Source: Bryobacteraceae bacterium (GTDB taxonomy: Bacteria; Acidobacteriota; Terriglobia; Bryobacterales; Bryobacteraceae). From it: a DNA stretch of 61,110 bases. The position numbers were made by a program, and so were the translations under genes. Location: the NCBI GenBank assembly GCA_029975915.1, contig JARKOC010000436.1, positions 1-61,110 on the forward strand, given 5' to 3'. Below are positions 26,558 through 35,894 of the stretch, piece after piece. The notes beneath the pieces were generated by a model. The model had not been told where the DNA came from and did not search any database. It saw only the letters and a list, made by a program, of their open reading frames with translations. Within the stretch, counting starts at the first letter, position 1, and each line of letters opens with the position of its first letter.

Positions 26558-26989
26558 TTACTTGGCGTCCAATGCGCCACTGTCGAGAACTGCTAAGCCG
26601 CCGCGGTTCAACAGTTCGATGGCGGCGTCAGGCTGGTCGAAGCGGAAGATGAGCACCGCCTTCTCGCTTCGCACGGTAGGGAACGCGTACATGTACTCAA
26701 TGTTGATGGCCGAACCTTCGAACAGGTCGAGCACTTTGGATAAGCCTCCCGGATGATCTGGCACTTCAACGGCAACCACTTCCGTGGTCTTGACAATGTA
26801 GCCGGCGCCTTCGAGCAGCTCCAGCGCGCGCCGCCAGTCGGATACGATGATCCGGAGAATGCCGAACCGTTGCGAATCGGCTAGCGACAAAGCCTGCATG
26901 TCGATGCCCTCACGCGCCAGCAGACGGCAGGGCTCAATCAGGTGGCCCGGCTTGTTTTCTGAAAACAGCGACAGTTGTTGGATCTTCAT
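26558..26989 (-). CDS. tandem ACT-domain regulatory protein
   Basis: The 143-residue protein has two ACT domains, residues about 1-65 ([35 protein letters not shown]) and 70-140 ([33 protein letters not shown]). Such small double-ACT proteins bind amino acids and often sit next to phenylacetate-CoA ligase genes, as here. Its start overlaps the ligase's stop by four bases (ATGA). Confidence 0.88.
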   Translation of the reverse strand: MKIQQLSLFSENKPGHLIEPCRLLAREGIDMQALSLADSQRFGILRIIVSDWRRALELLEGAGYIVKTTEVVAVEVPDHPGGLSKVLDLFEGSAINIEYMYAFPTVRSEKAVLIFRFDQPDAAIELLNRGGLAVLDSGALDAK

Positions 26990-28317
26990 GCCTGCACCCG
27001 CTTATCTATTACGCGTTTGGCCTTGCCTTCGCTCCGCTGAATGGTGTGGGGTTCCACCAGGCGGACAGGAGCCCTAAGCCCGAGTACATGTTCGAGCCGG
27101 TCCTCGATGTGCGAACTGAGTTCTTCAAGGGCTCCGATGCGGTCGCTGAACGACTCCGGCGTCACTTCCACCAAGACTTCCATCTGGTCGAGGCCGTGAT
27201 CCCTGGTCAGCACAATTTGATAATGCGGCAGCGTGCCCTCCACCTCAAGCAGCGCCGCTTCCACCTGCGATGGGAAGACGTTGACGCCTCGGATGATCAG
27301 CATGTCGTCACTGCGGCGGCCGATGCGCCGCATCCGGCGCAGCGATCTTCCGCAGCCGCAAGGTTCGGAAATGAGAGCGGTGATGTCGCGTGTCCGGTAG
27401 CGGATCATCGGCATGGCGTGCTTGGAAAGCGTGGTGAGAACTAACTCGCCCTCCTCCCCGTCAGGCAGCACTTCGCCGGTTCCCGGATCGATGATCTCCG
27501 GATAGAAGTGATCCTCAAAAATGTGAAGGCCGCACTGTTCGGTGCATTCAATCGCCACGCCGGGGCCGATGATCTCAGACAAGCCGTAGATATCCATCGC
27601 CCGGATGCCTGAGAGAGACTCGATGTGTTTGCGCATCGACTCGGTCCAGGGCTCGGCGCCGAAGACGCCTACACGAAGCGGCAGTTCCCTGATATTGATC
27701 CCCATCTCCGCAGCCCGCTCGATCATATGGAGAAAGTAACTTGGGGTGCAGCAGATGGCCGTCACCCCGAAGTCCTTCATCACCATGATCTGGCGGTCGG
27801 TGTTGCCGCCTGAGATGGGGATTACGGTCGCGCCCAGGCCCTCCGCGCCATAATGGGCGCCGAGCCCGCCTGTGAACAGTCCGTACCCGTAGGCGTTTTG
27901 AACGATGTCGCCGTGATGCAACCCGCAGGCGGCGAAACTGCGCACCATCACAGAGGTCCAGACTTCAACATCCTGCTTTGTGTAAGCCACGACGATGGGC
28001 TTGCCCGTGGTTCCGCTTGAGGCATGCAGTCTTACGACCTCTTCCATCGGACTGGCAAACAGCCCGAAAGGGTAAGTGTCCCGCAGGTCCGTTTTGGTCG
28101 TGAACGGGAGCCTCGCAATGTCTTCGAGAGAGCGGATCGAATCGGGCACGAGGCCACGATCTTGCATACGCTCTCTGATCAACTGGACCCTTTCGTAGGC
28201 ACGCGCGACGATTGTTTGAAGCCGGCGCAGTTGCAGTTCGCGAAGCAGGTGGGCTGGGATGAAGTCTGGAGCACTGTCCGGGTGAAACGCTTGTCGTCCA
28301 TCTTTGGCAGAATTCAT
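26986..28317 (-). CDS. phenylacetate--CoA ligase family protein
   Basis: The 443-residue protein has the adenylate-forming P-loop-like motif [11 protein letters not shown], the PaaK-specific [15 protein letters not shown] and the [11 protein letters not shown] motif, and [21 protein letters not shown] near the C-terminal domain. It activates an aromatic acid such as phenylacetate to its CoA thioester via an acyl-AMP. The ATG at 28317 is chosen, about 220 bases inside a longer open frame, because a GGGAG site precedes it and the length fits the family. The ACT-protein and aminotransferase genes follow as an operon. In other bacteria this trio also appears with indolepyruvate oxidoreductase, which is not seen here. 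Confidence 0.9.
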   Translation of the reverse strand: MNSAKDGRQAFHPDSAPDFIPAHLLRELQLRRLQTIVARAYERVQLIRERMQDRGLVPDSIRSLEDIARLPFTTKTDLRDTYPFGLFASPMEEVVRLHASSGTTGKPIVVAYTKQDVEVWTSVMVRSFAACGLHHGDIVQNAYGYGLFTGGLGAHYGAEGLGATVIPISGGNTDRQIMVMKDFGVTAICCTPSYFLHMIERAAEMGINIRELPLRVGVFGAEPWTESMRKHIESLSGIRAMDIYGLSEIIGPGVAIECTEQCGLHIFEDHFYPEIIDPGTGEVLPDGEEGELVLTTLSKHAMPMIRYRTRDITALISEPCGCGRSLRRMRRIGRRSDDMLIIRGVNVFPSQVEAALLEVEGTLPHYQIVLTRDHGLDQMEVLVEVTPESFSDRIGALEELSSHIEDRLEHVLGLRAPVRLVEPHTIQRSEGKAKRVIDKRVQA

Positions 28318-28584
28318 GCAATGCTCCCGGCGGCTCGCGCCATCCTCATGTCGACTGCGCCGCCGGATGCCGGCAGTCCGGCGCATACCGAACCCCCTTG
28401 ATTCGACCTGTAGCGCATATTGCGGAGTAAAAGAGCAGTTTATTGAACATTGCCAAGGCAAGGCAAACCCGATGCATCCGGCTGGAGGAGCGCCGGCGCC
28501 GCATGCCGCCAACGTGCGGCCAGCCGCGCCTCGCATGGTATCCTCAAAGGGAACAGGGCCGCCGTCATGGCCCAGTCAAGTTGC

Positions 28585-28660
28585 GGGCCGGTAGCTCAGA
28601 TGGTAGAGCATCTGACTTTTAATCAGGTGGTCGCGGGTTCGAGTCCCGCCCGGCTCACCA
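28585..28660 (+). tRNA. tRNA-Lys (TTT)
   Basis: A full cloverleaf is visible: acceptor GGGCCGG pairs with CCGGCTC (one G-U), the D arm is GCTCAGATGGTAGAGC, the anticodon loop CTTTTAA carries TTT at 28618-28620, the T arm is GCGGGTTCGAGTCCCGC, and ACCA ends the gene with CCA encoded. It lies between the divergent ligase and amino-acid transporter genes. Confidence 0.95.
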
Positions 28661-28833
28661 TCCTTCAAACTTTTCATGACCTTGGAGCGCCTCTAGACTG
28701 ACCGCCGGCGGCGGAGTCACCGTTGATCGTGCGGCTGAACTGCCGGAAGTTCCTGACGACGGGACGGTTGCCGGACCTGGCGGAAACCTCTGATAAAATT
28801 TACGGACCCTATCTCCGATTAGAGGAGGCGTCC

Positions 28834-30414
28834 ATGAGGCGATGGCTTGGCAAAAGACTGTCGGCTTCCATCCTGGCTACCCTTGTTCTTCCCTGCACGG
28901 CGTCCGCTGATGTGCTGACAGAGATGCGCAAGGGGGGCAGGATGCTGTGGGGCGGCGACCAGGAGGGTGGCGGGCCTTACGTCTTTCCGAAAGCAGATGA
29001 TCCTGCCCAGGTGACAGGGTTCGAAGTCGATGTGGCGAACCGCCTGGGCGAGTATCTGAAGCTGAGGGCGGAATTCACGCAAGGGCAGTGGGACAAGATG
29101 CCTGACATGCTTCGCACAGGCAAGATCCACGCGATTATCAACGGGTACGAGTTCACCCCGGAACGCGCCGAGACCATGGAGTCCACGATCCCGTACTACG
29201 TCTACGCGCTACAGCTGATGGGGCGCAAGAACGATGCCAGGATCAACTCCTGGGCGGACCTCAAGAGACCGGCTGGCGACACGCAGGCGAAGATTGGTGT
29301 GCTTACCGGGTCGGCAGCGGAGGCCTACACACGCAAGTTCTGCCTCGGGTCGTGCCAAGTGATCTCTTACGAGGGAAACACGGATACGATGCGCGAAGTG
29401 GAAACCGGCAAGCTCGATGCAACTGTTCAGGACACACCCATCTCCTTGTTCTATGCCCCGCGTTTCCCGGCATTGCGCCGAATTGAATCGCCCGTGGCGC
29501 GCGGCTACTATGTCATCTACATCAAGAAGGGCGAGATAGCGCTGCTGAAGGCTTTGAACGAAGCGATCGTCCTGATGCAGCGTAATGGTGACCTCGAACG
29601 CATCTACCGCAAGTACGGCATATGGGACGAGCAACAAGAGGAACTGGCCGCGATCGTGGAGAATGGACGTTTCTATGGTTATCTGAAAGCCACGGCGGCC
29701 AAGGTCGAACCGAACGAGATGCCGTCCGAGGAGTCGGTGCGAGTCGAAATCAGAAAGCGCGGTTGGCAGGTCGTGAAGGACTACAGCGGAATCCTGGTCC
29801 AGTCGGCGGGCGTTACTGTCATTCTCTCCTGCCTGTCTTTCCCACTTGCCATCCTCATAGGTCTGCTGACCGCCCTTGGCCGTCTCTACGGCCGTGCCTG
29901 GCTCCGCGTGCCGCTTACCGGCTACGTCGAGTTTCTGCGCGGCACGCCGGTGATGCTACAGCTCTACTTCATTTTTTTCTTTTTGCCCGAAGTGGGGATC
30001 AAGATCCCCGCGTTCTGGACAGGCGTACTTGGTTTGGCGATCAATTACTCCGCCTACGAGTCAGAGATCTACCGCGCCGGCCTGCAGGCCATTCCCAAAG
30101 GACAGATGGAGGCGGCTCTCGCCCTGGGCATGTCGCGTTTCATGGCTCTCCGCCGCATCATCGTGCCGCAGGCGGTACGTATCGTGATCCCGCCGGTTGT
30201 GAATGATTTCATCGCATTGTTCAAGGACACGTCGGTCTGCTCGGTTGTGACCATCGTCGAACTGACTAAGCGATTTTCCGTCCTTTCGATGAGTACGCAG
30301 GCGACTGTGGAGTTGATGGGGCTGACGGCCCTGCTCTACCTCATGATGAGCTACCCCATGTCGATCGTCGCCCGGAATGTCGAGAACCGCCTGGGATTGG
30401 AGCAGCACGCATGA
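28834..30414 (+). CDS. amino-acid ABC transporter: solute-binding protein fused to permease
   Basis: The 526-residue protein has a signal peptide (residues about 1-25), a class-3 solute-binding domain (about 35-280: GFEVDVANRLGEYLKL, VLTGSAAEAYTRKF, DATVQDTP), and a permease with about five membrane helices from residue 317. The EAA loop for ATPase docking is at about 426-450 (EAALALGMSRFMALRRI), and the FLRGTPVMLQLYF and NDFIALFKDTS motifs are typical of HisM/GlnP. The ATG at 28834 has a GAGGAGG site just before it. The ATPase gene overlaps its end by four bases. Fusion of receptor and permease is known from some Gram-positive glutamine importers and is unusual for an outer-membrane organism. 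Confidence 0.9.
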   Translation: MRRWLGKRLSASILATLVLPCTASADVLTEMRKGGRMLWGGDQEGGGPYVFPKADDPAQVTGFEVDVANRLGEYLKLRAEFTQGQWDKMPDMLRTGKIHAIINGYEFTPERAETMESTIPYYVYALQLMGRKNDARINSWADLKRPAGDTQAKIGVLTGSAAEAYTRKFCLGSCQVISYEGNTDTMREVETGKLDATVQDTPISLFYAPRFPALRRIESPVARGYYVIYIKKGEIALLKALNEAIVLMQRNGDLERIYRKYGIWDEQQEELAAIVENGRFYGYLKATAAKVEPNEMPSEESVRVEIRKRGWQVVKDYSGILVQSAGVTVILSCLSFPLAILIGLLTALGRLYGRAWLRVPLTGYVEFLRGTPVMLQLYFIFFFLPEVGIKIPAFWTGVLGLAINYSAYESEIYRAGLQAIPKGQMEAALALGMSRFMALRRIIVPQAVRIVIPPVVNDFIALFKDTSVCSVVTIVELTKRFSVLSMSTQATVELMGLTALLYLMMSYPMSIVARNVENRLGLEQHA

Positions 30415-31157
30415 TCACCGTCACGAACCTCGTGAAGAGACATGGAGGGAACGAGGTACTGAAGGGCATTTCATTCGAGGTGTGCAAGGGAGACGTGCAT
30501 TCCATTATCGGACCGTCGGGCGGCGGTAAGAGCACGTTCCTCCGATGCGTCAACGGCCTCGATCCATTTCAGGGAGGAGAGGTTCGCGTCGGCAACCATG
30601 TCCTCACCCCCGCAACCAACCCGAGGTCTGACGCCCGGCTACTCGAAAGCGTGCGCCGCCAGGTCGGTTTCGTCTTCCAACAGTTCAACCTGTTCCCGCA
30701 TCTCACTGTGCTGCAAAACGTGATAGAAGCCCCCATCCACGTCTTGAAACTGGAGCGGGACGATGCGGTGCAGCGAGCCGAGAAGTTGCTGGCGCGCGTA
30801 GGACTCGCCGCCAAACACGACGCTTACCCAAGGGACCTGTCCGGCGGGCAGCAACAGCGGGTCGCCATCGCGCGGGCGCTGGTGATGGAACCCGAAGCAA
30901 TCCTGTTTGACGAGCCCACCAGCGCGCTCGATCCGGTGATGGCAGGAGAGGTCCTCTCGCTGATAGCGGATCTCGCCAAAGACGGGCAGACAATGATCGT
31001 TGTCACCCATTCAATGGGATTCGCCCGCAACGTGGCGAACCAGGTTCACGTCTTTGCAGACGGCTACGACGTCGAAAACGGGCCACCGGCAAGGGTGTTC
31101 GGGGATCCGCAGCACTCGACCACAAAATCTTTTCTATCTCAAACAGCGAAGGACTGA
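30411..31157 (+). CDS. amino-acid ABC transporter ATP-binding protein
   Basis: The 248-residue ATPase has Walker A (GPSGGGKST, residues 34-42), Q-loop (FQQFNLFPHLT), signature LSGGQ (about 143-147), Walker B with ILFDEPTSALD (about 164-174) and the switch histidine in VVTHSMGFA. It is of the GlnQ/HisP type and its start codon overlaps the receptor-permease gene by four bases, so it powers that importer. Confidence 0.93.
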   Translation: MITVTNLVKRHGGNEVLKGISFEVCKGDVHSIIGPSGGGKSTFLRCVNGLDPFQGGEVRVGNHVLTPATNPRSDARLLESVRRQVGFVFQQFNLFPHLTVLQNVIEAPIHVLKLERDDAVQRAEKLLARVGLAAKHDAYPRDLSGGQQQRVAIARALVMEPEAILFDEPTSALDPVMAGEVLSLIADLAKDGQTMIVVTHSMGFARNVANQVHVFADGYDVENGPPARVFGDPQHSTTKSFLSQTAKD

Positions 31158-31686
31158 TGCCTGCCGGCCGGCTTCAAGCAGGTGCAACTTTCTGGATTAT
31201 GGGGTCGTGATACAGATCCGATGAATTCCATACGTTGCAGGTGGATAGACCAGAATCAATCTAGCCTCTTCCAATGAATGGATCCTCGCCGGCGGCAGGG
31301 CAAGGTGAGGAGGACATCCGACTCGTCTCATTACATGGGATCCGCAATCAGATCAAGGAACGGGTGTCTATGTTCACCCCTGCTGTCTGGTTCCGGTTCC
31401 AATCCATCCCTCGGCTTGTCCAAGCGACGCCAGTGCGCAGAGATGCGCTGGATTGGGTGGTTTCACCCATCATTAGGTAGCCTCAGAAGGTCGAAGGGAC
31501 GCGTTGCTGCCGCCCTAGGCTTTTGGCGCAAGTACTGCAATTGCAGAAACATAAGACGATCAGACCCTTAAGGCAAGTTCATCCGCCCCGACTGGCCCTA
31601 AAGTTGCTTACTTGCCGTCGAGTTGTGAGGGGATGTCTGTACCCCCACTTGACCTTTCAGAAGCACACAGCAAGGAGCGTTTTCAT
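31158..31686. other. 529-base gap before the molybdoenzyme operon
   Basis: No convincing gene is seen; the short open frames are out of character for the region. Just after the ABC ATPase stop is an imperfect GCCTGC...GCAGGT hairpin (about 31159-31183) without a T-run, a weak terminator candidate. The 3' part holds the hairpin at 31625-31648 and the ribosome-binding site of the iron-sulfur subunit. The length leaves room for a long leader or distant promoter. Confidence 0.5.
31625..31648 (+). promoter_or_regulatory. hairpin in the leader of the molybdoenzyme operon
   Basis: GTGAGGGG and CCCCCAC can pair around a nine-base loop, 39 bases before the iron-sulfur subunit start. It could be a leader hairpin, a remnant terminator or an operator half; there is no T-run after it. 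No resemblance to the molybdenum-cofactor riboswitch was established. Confidence 0.25.
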
Positions 31687-32616
31687 ATGGAGGAATCCAA
31701 GAACGGGGGGGTTACAGCAGCGAAGAGTTCTGGTAGGCGGAAGTTCTTCCAGACCTTGGCTGGGATCGCGCCTGGCGCGGCGGCCGGACTGGCAGGCATG
31801 AAACTGCTTGAATCCGAGAAGGCGCAAGCCGCCGAACTGCCGCCGGTCTTGGCTGAGTCGACCGGAAATGTCATTCTGCGGATGCAGCAGGATCTCGATC
31901 AGACCCTCGCCAGCGGCCAGACGCCCAGTTGGCTCATGGTAGTGGACACTCGCAAGTGCATCGGTTGCGATGCGTGCAGTGTCGCCTGCCGGGCTGAGAA
32001 TCCCACCGGACCGGGCGGGAACTTCCGGCGGGTGATTCAGCGCGAACACGGCCCAAGCGACAGGGCCTGGGCGATCTTCAAGCCTGTGAATTGTCTACAG
32101 TGTGAAAACGCCCCCTGCGCCACGGCCGTACCCGCGGGCATGATTTGGAAACGTCCCGACGGGATCATCGAGTTTGATCTCGCGCGCCTGAAAGGGCCCT
32201 ACGCCCAGGCCGCCGCCAAGGCGTGTCCCTTCAATCTTATTCGCATCGACGACGGCAAGACGTTCACCGAAACCACCCCCGTTCAACAGCCCTACGAAGA
32301 ACGTTCGTTTGTGGAAAACGGGCAGCTCCACAGCCGGAAACAGGGTGCAAACGACCTCCAGGAGTCAGCGCGCAAGTGCACCTTCTGCAGCCATTTGCTC
32401 GATGTGGGCGTGCTTCCGGCATGTGTCACCACCTGTATTGGCGGCGCAATGTATTTCGGTGACGCCAACAACAAGAGCAGTCTCATCCAGGAAATCACTC
32501 AGGGACGGCGCATCTTCCAGGGCCATAAGGATCAGGGAGTCACTCCTCGGGTCATCTACTTCGAAGAGCCCATGCCTGATGCTCCCCACATCGACTGCTC
32601 GAACTGCCACTACTAG
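31687..32616 (+). CDS. molybdopterin oxidoreductase iron-sulfur subunit (4 x [4Fe-4S]), Tat-exported
   Basis: The 309-residue protein has a twin-arginine signal (SGRRKFFQTLAGI) and four ferredoxin-type clusters: CIGCDACSVAC with its last Cys near the N-terminus, CLQCENAPC followed by KACPF, and CTFCSHLLDVGVLPACVTTC. This is the electron-transfer beta subunit of the DMSO-reductase superfamily (TtrB/PhsB/PsrB type). The ATG at 31687 follows an AAGGAG site and begins the Tat signal; in-frame upstream codons lack both. The catalytic subunit follows after nine bases. Having its own Tat signal, rather than riding with the alpha subunit, resembles tetrathionate reductase TtrB. Confidence 0.9.
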   Translation: MEESKNGGVTAAKSSGRRKFFQTLAGIAPGAAAGLAGMKLLESEKAQAAELPPVLAESTGNVILRMQQDLDQTLASGQTPSWLMVVDTRKCIGCDACSVACRAENPTGPGGNFRRVIQREHGPSDRAWAIFKPVNCLQCENAPCATAVPAGMIWKRPDGIIEFDLARLKGPYAQAAAKACPFNLIRIDDGKTFTETTPVQQPYEERSFVENGQLHSRKQGANDLQESARKCTFCSHLLDVGVLPACVTTCIGGAMYFGDANNKSSLIQEITQGRRIFQGHKDQGVTPRVIYFEEPMPDAPHIDCSNCHY

Positions 32617-32625
32617 GAGGACGCC

Positions 32626-35600
32626 ATGGAACACAAACCGAACAATCACCAGAACCCGCAAGCGAATGAGCGTCCCGAGAAGGCAAGGCGCGAGCTCTTG
32701 CGCGCGGGCGCGCTGTTAGGCGGCGCTTGCCTGGCCGGAGCGTTGAAGACTGAGGCGGCCGAAGACTGGCGGGCCGGCAGGGTCCCGGCCAAGGCGCCCG
32801 AGGCCTCCGACTACATCTACTCCACCTGCCTGCAGTGCAATACCGGTTGCGAGATCAAGGTCAGGATCCAGGACGGTGTCGCCGTCAAGATCGACGGCAA
32901 TCCATATGGCCCCCGGGCCATGGATCCGCACATTGGCTGGAATACGCCGGCCGCCGACGTGGCGAGGATTAAGGGCTCCATCTGCCCCAAGGGCCAGGCG
33001 GGCATCCAGTCTACTTATGACCCTTACCGCGTCATCAAAGTCCTGAAACGCGCCGGTGCGCGCGGAGAAGGCAAATGGACCACAATCCCATTTGAACAGG
33101 CCATCACGGAAATCACCGAAGGCGGGACGCTGTTCCCGCAGGACGGCGGACTGCAAGTGACGGGGCTGCGAGACCTCTACGCGCTCAAGGACCCAAAGGT
33201 TTTCGCCAGCATGGCCGCCGACATCACAGCCCTGCAAGACAAAAAGTTGACGGTGGCCGAATTCCAAGCGAAGTACAAGGACCACCTCGATGCACTGATC
33301 GATCCCGAGCACCCCGACTTCGGGCCGAAAAACAACCAGTTCGTGTTCAACTGGGGGCGCCTGAAAGCCGGCCGCCAGGACTTTTTCCTCCGTTTCGTCA
33401 AAGAGAGCTTCGGATCCAACAACGCCCACGGCCACACAACTGTCTGCCAAGGCTCAATCTACTTTGCTGGCAAGGCGATGTCCGAGCAGCCCTCGGGCGG
33501 CAAGTTCACCGGCGGCGCCAAAGCCTACTGGATGGCCGATCTGAGCAACGCCGAGTTTGTGATCTTCTGGGGCGCTAATGTTTTGGAGGGCAACTACGGG
33601 CCGCCGCTCAAGGTACCCAAGATCACACGTGGGATGGCAAGCAAGCGGCTGAAAGTGGCCGTCGTCGATCCGCGTAACACCAAGTTGGGGTCGAAGGCCT
33701 GGAAGTGGCTGCCGATCAAACCAGGCACAGACGCCGCCATGGCGATGGCCATGATCCGCTGGATCATCGAAAACCAACGCTACGACAAGCGTTACCTGGA
33801 AAACTGCAACAAAGCGGCTGCCACCGCCGATGGCGAACCGACCTGGAGCAACGGCGCCTGGCTGGTCAAGATGCGCAGCGACGGATCAGGCGCCGGCTTC
33901 GTCCGGGCAGCCGAGTTAGGTCTTGAAGGAGACGCGGACACGTTCGTTTGCCTGAAAGATGGCAAGCCTGTCGCGTTCAAGTCCGACTCCACCGCCAGCG
34001 CCGTTGAAGGCGACCTCTTCGTCGATACGACGATCAATGGAATCCGGCTGAAGAGCGGATTGCAGATCTTGCTCGATGAGGCCAGACAGAAGACGGTCGA
34101 TGAATGGGCTGAAGCTTGCGGACTGAAGGCGTCAGACATCATCGCATTGGCGCAGGAGTTCACCTCCCACGGCAAACGCGCCGTCGTCGAGATCCACCGC
34201 GGCGTTTCACAACATACCAATGGTTTCTACAATGTCCTGGCCACGATGGGCGCGCTCAACACGCTGATTGGCAATCTCGACTGGAAAGGCGGGCTTGTCT
34301 ACGGAGCCGGCGCTTATGGCGAAACCGGCGGTACTGGCCGGCCCTTCCAGCTCGGCGACCACCCATCCAAGATCACACCGATCGGCCTCGATATCATCCG
34401 CGGCGGCGCGAGCTACGAGAAGAGCACTATCTTCAACGGGTATCCCGCCAAGCGGCCATGGTATCCACTGGCCAGCGACGTCTATCAGGAGGTGATCCCG
34501 TCGGCCGGCGACGCCTACCCCTACCCCATTAAGGCGCTGTTCCTCTACCAGGGTTCACCGGTTTACGCACTGCCCGCCGGCCATTCCTTAATCCCGATCC
34601 TGTCTGACCCGAAAAAGATCCCACTCTTTGTCTGCAGCGACATCACCATCGGCGAGACGAGTCTCTACGCCGACTATATCTTCCCCGACCTGACTTACCT
34701 CGAACGGTGGGAGTTCCACCGGACGCACCCTTCGATCGTCCACAAGGTCTCGCCGGTCAGGCAGCCAGCCGTGGAGTCTCCCAACGAGAAGGTCCGGATT
34801 TTTGGCCAGGAGATCCCGGTCTCTATGGAAGCCGTCTTCCTGGCCATCGCTGAGCGGCTCAATCTGCCTGGCTTCGGACCGGGAGGCTTCGCAGGCAAAG
34901 CTGACCTGAACCGGCCAGAGGATTTCTATCTGAAGATGGTAGCCAACATCGCCTTTGGTGATTCGAATACTGGAGCCGACGTCTGCCCCGATGCAAGCGA
35001 GGAGGAAGTCGCCGCCTTCCTGAACGCCCGCAAGCATCTGCCCAAATCGGTATTTGATCCCGAAAAGTGGGAAGCCGCTGTTGGCTCCGCATGGTGGAAG
35101 AAGGTCATCTACGTGCTCAACCGGGGTGGCCGCTGGTGGAGCTACGCCGAGGCGTGGCCGGGCGAGCAGGTCAAATCGAAGTACGGCAAACTGGTCAATC
35201 TTTACCATGAGAAAGCCGCAACGACACGGAATTCCATGACCGGCCAGTACCTGAAGGGAATTCCCACGTACTTGCCGATCCTGAATTCAATCGGCAAGGA
35301 ACTCAACCATCTCGGCGCGACTCTGCACATGATCACCAACCGGTCGATGCTGGCCTGTAAGAGCAGGACCATCTCGAATTACTGGTTAACCGAGATCCAG
35401 GAGGAAAACTACCTCTACCTCCATCCCAGCGATGCCCTCAAGATGGGATTCAAAGACAACGATCATGCCTGGGTCGGTTCGGCTTCCAACCTGGGTTGCT
35501 CATGGGATTACGGTCCTGGCCTGGGCAAGCCGATGGTCGGGCGCATCCGCACGACCGAACGAATTCGCCCCGGAGTGATGAGCTTTGAGCTTGGATGGGG

Positions 35601-35790
35601 GCACTGGGCCTATGGCGCGTCAAACCAGATCATCGACGGCGAAGTGATCCCGTTCGATGCGCGCCGGGCAAAGGGCATCCATGCTAACGCGGCCATGTAT
35701 GTGGACGACCACATGCGCTCCCCATTGAGCGATGTAGTCGGCGGCAGCGCCGTATTCTATGATTCAAAGGTATTCCTGGCGAAAACGTAG
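32626..35790 (+). CDS. molybdopterin oxidoreductase catalytic subunit, tetrathionate/arsenate/selenate reductase-like
   Basis: The 1054-residue protein has a Tat-like signal (RRELLRAGALLGGACLAG), an N-terminal [4Fe-4S] site (C68, C71, C75, C120; CLQCNTGC...SICPKG) and a DMSO-reductase fold with bis-molybdopterin motifs. A cysteine near residue 274 in TTVCQGSIYF is the probable Mo ligand. GETSLYADYIFPDLTYLERWEF and the length resemble the TtrA/ArrA/SrdA branch, which reduces tetrathionate, arsenate or selenate in the periplasm; the substrate cannot be decided from sequence. An insert with many charged residues (about 170-240) precedes the Mo-ligand region. No NrfD-type membrane subunit follows in this window; Mo-handling genes do. 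Confidence 0.85.
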   Translation: MEHKPNNHQNPQANERPEKARRELLRAGALLGGACLAGALKTEAAEDWRAGRVPAKAPEASDYIYSTCLQCNTGCEIKVRIQDGVAVKIDGNPYGPRAMDPHIGWNTPAADVARIKGSICPKGQAGIQSTYDPYRVIKVLKRAGARGEGKWTTIPFEQAITEITEGGTLFPQDGGLQVTGLRDLYALKDPKVFASMAADITALQDKKLTVAEFQAKYKDHLDALIDPEHPDFGPKNNQFVFNWGRLKAGRQDFFLRFVKESFGSNNAHGHTTVCQGSIYFAGKAMSEQPSGGKFTGGAKAYWMADLSNAEFVIFWGANVLEGNYGPPLKVPKITRGMASKRLKVAVVDPRNTKLGSKAWKWLPIKPGTDAAMAMAMIRWIIENQRYDKRYLENCNKAAATADGEPTWSNGAWLVKMRSDGSGAGFVRAAELGLEGDADTFVCLKDGKPVAFKSDSTASAVEGDLFVDTTINGIRLKSGLQILLDEARQKTVDEWAEACGLKASDIIALAQEFTSHGKRAVVEIHRGVSQHTNGFYNVLATMGALNTLIGNLDWKGGLVYGAGAYGETGGTGRPFQLGDHPSKITPIGLDIIRGGASYEKSTIFNGYPAKRPWYPLASDVYQEVIPSAGDAYPYPIKALFLYQGSPVYALPAGHSLIPILSDPKKIPLFVCSDITIGETSLYADYIFPDLTYLERWEFHRTHPSIVHKVSPVRQPAVESPNEKVRIFGQEIPVSMEAVFLAIAERLNLPGFGPGGFAGKADLNRPEDFYLKMVANIAFGDSNTGADVCPDASEEEVAAFLNARKHLPKSVFDPEKWEAAVGSAWWKKVIYVLNRGGRWWSYAEAWPGEQVKSKYGKLVNLYHEKAATTRNSMTGQYLKGIPTYLPILNSIGKELNHLGATLHMITNRSMLACKSRTISNYWLTEIQEENYLYLHPSDALKMGFKDNDHAWVGSASNLGCSWDYGPGLGKPMVGRIRTTERIRPGVMSFELGWGHWAYGASNQIIDGEVIPFDARRAKGIHANAAMYVDDHMRSPLSDVVGGSAVFYDSKVFLAKT

Positions 35791-35894
35791 TGGGGCGCTC
35801 GCACCCGGTTGAGGGACGGTTGGTAGCCGGGGAAGTAGGCCGCCAGCTTCCTTTTCTGCACAATCCGTGATATCGGGGCGCCGCCCGACGAACG

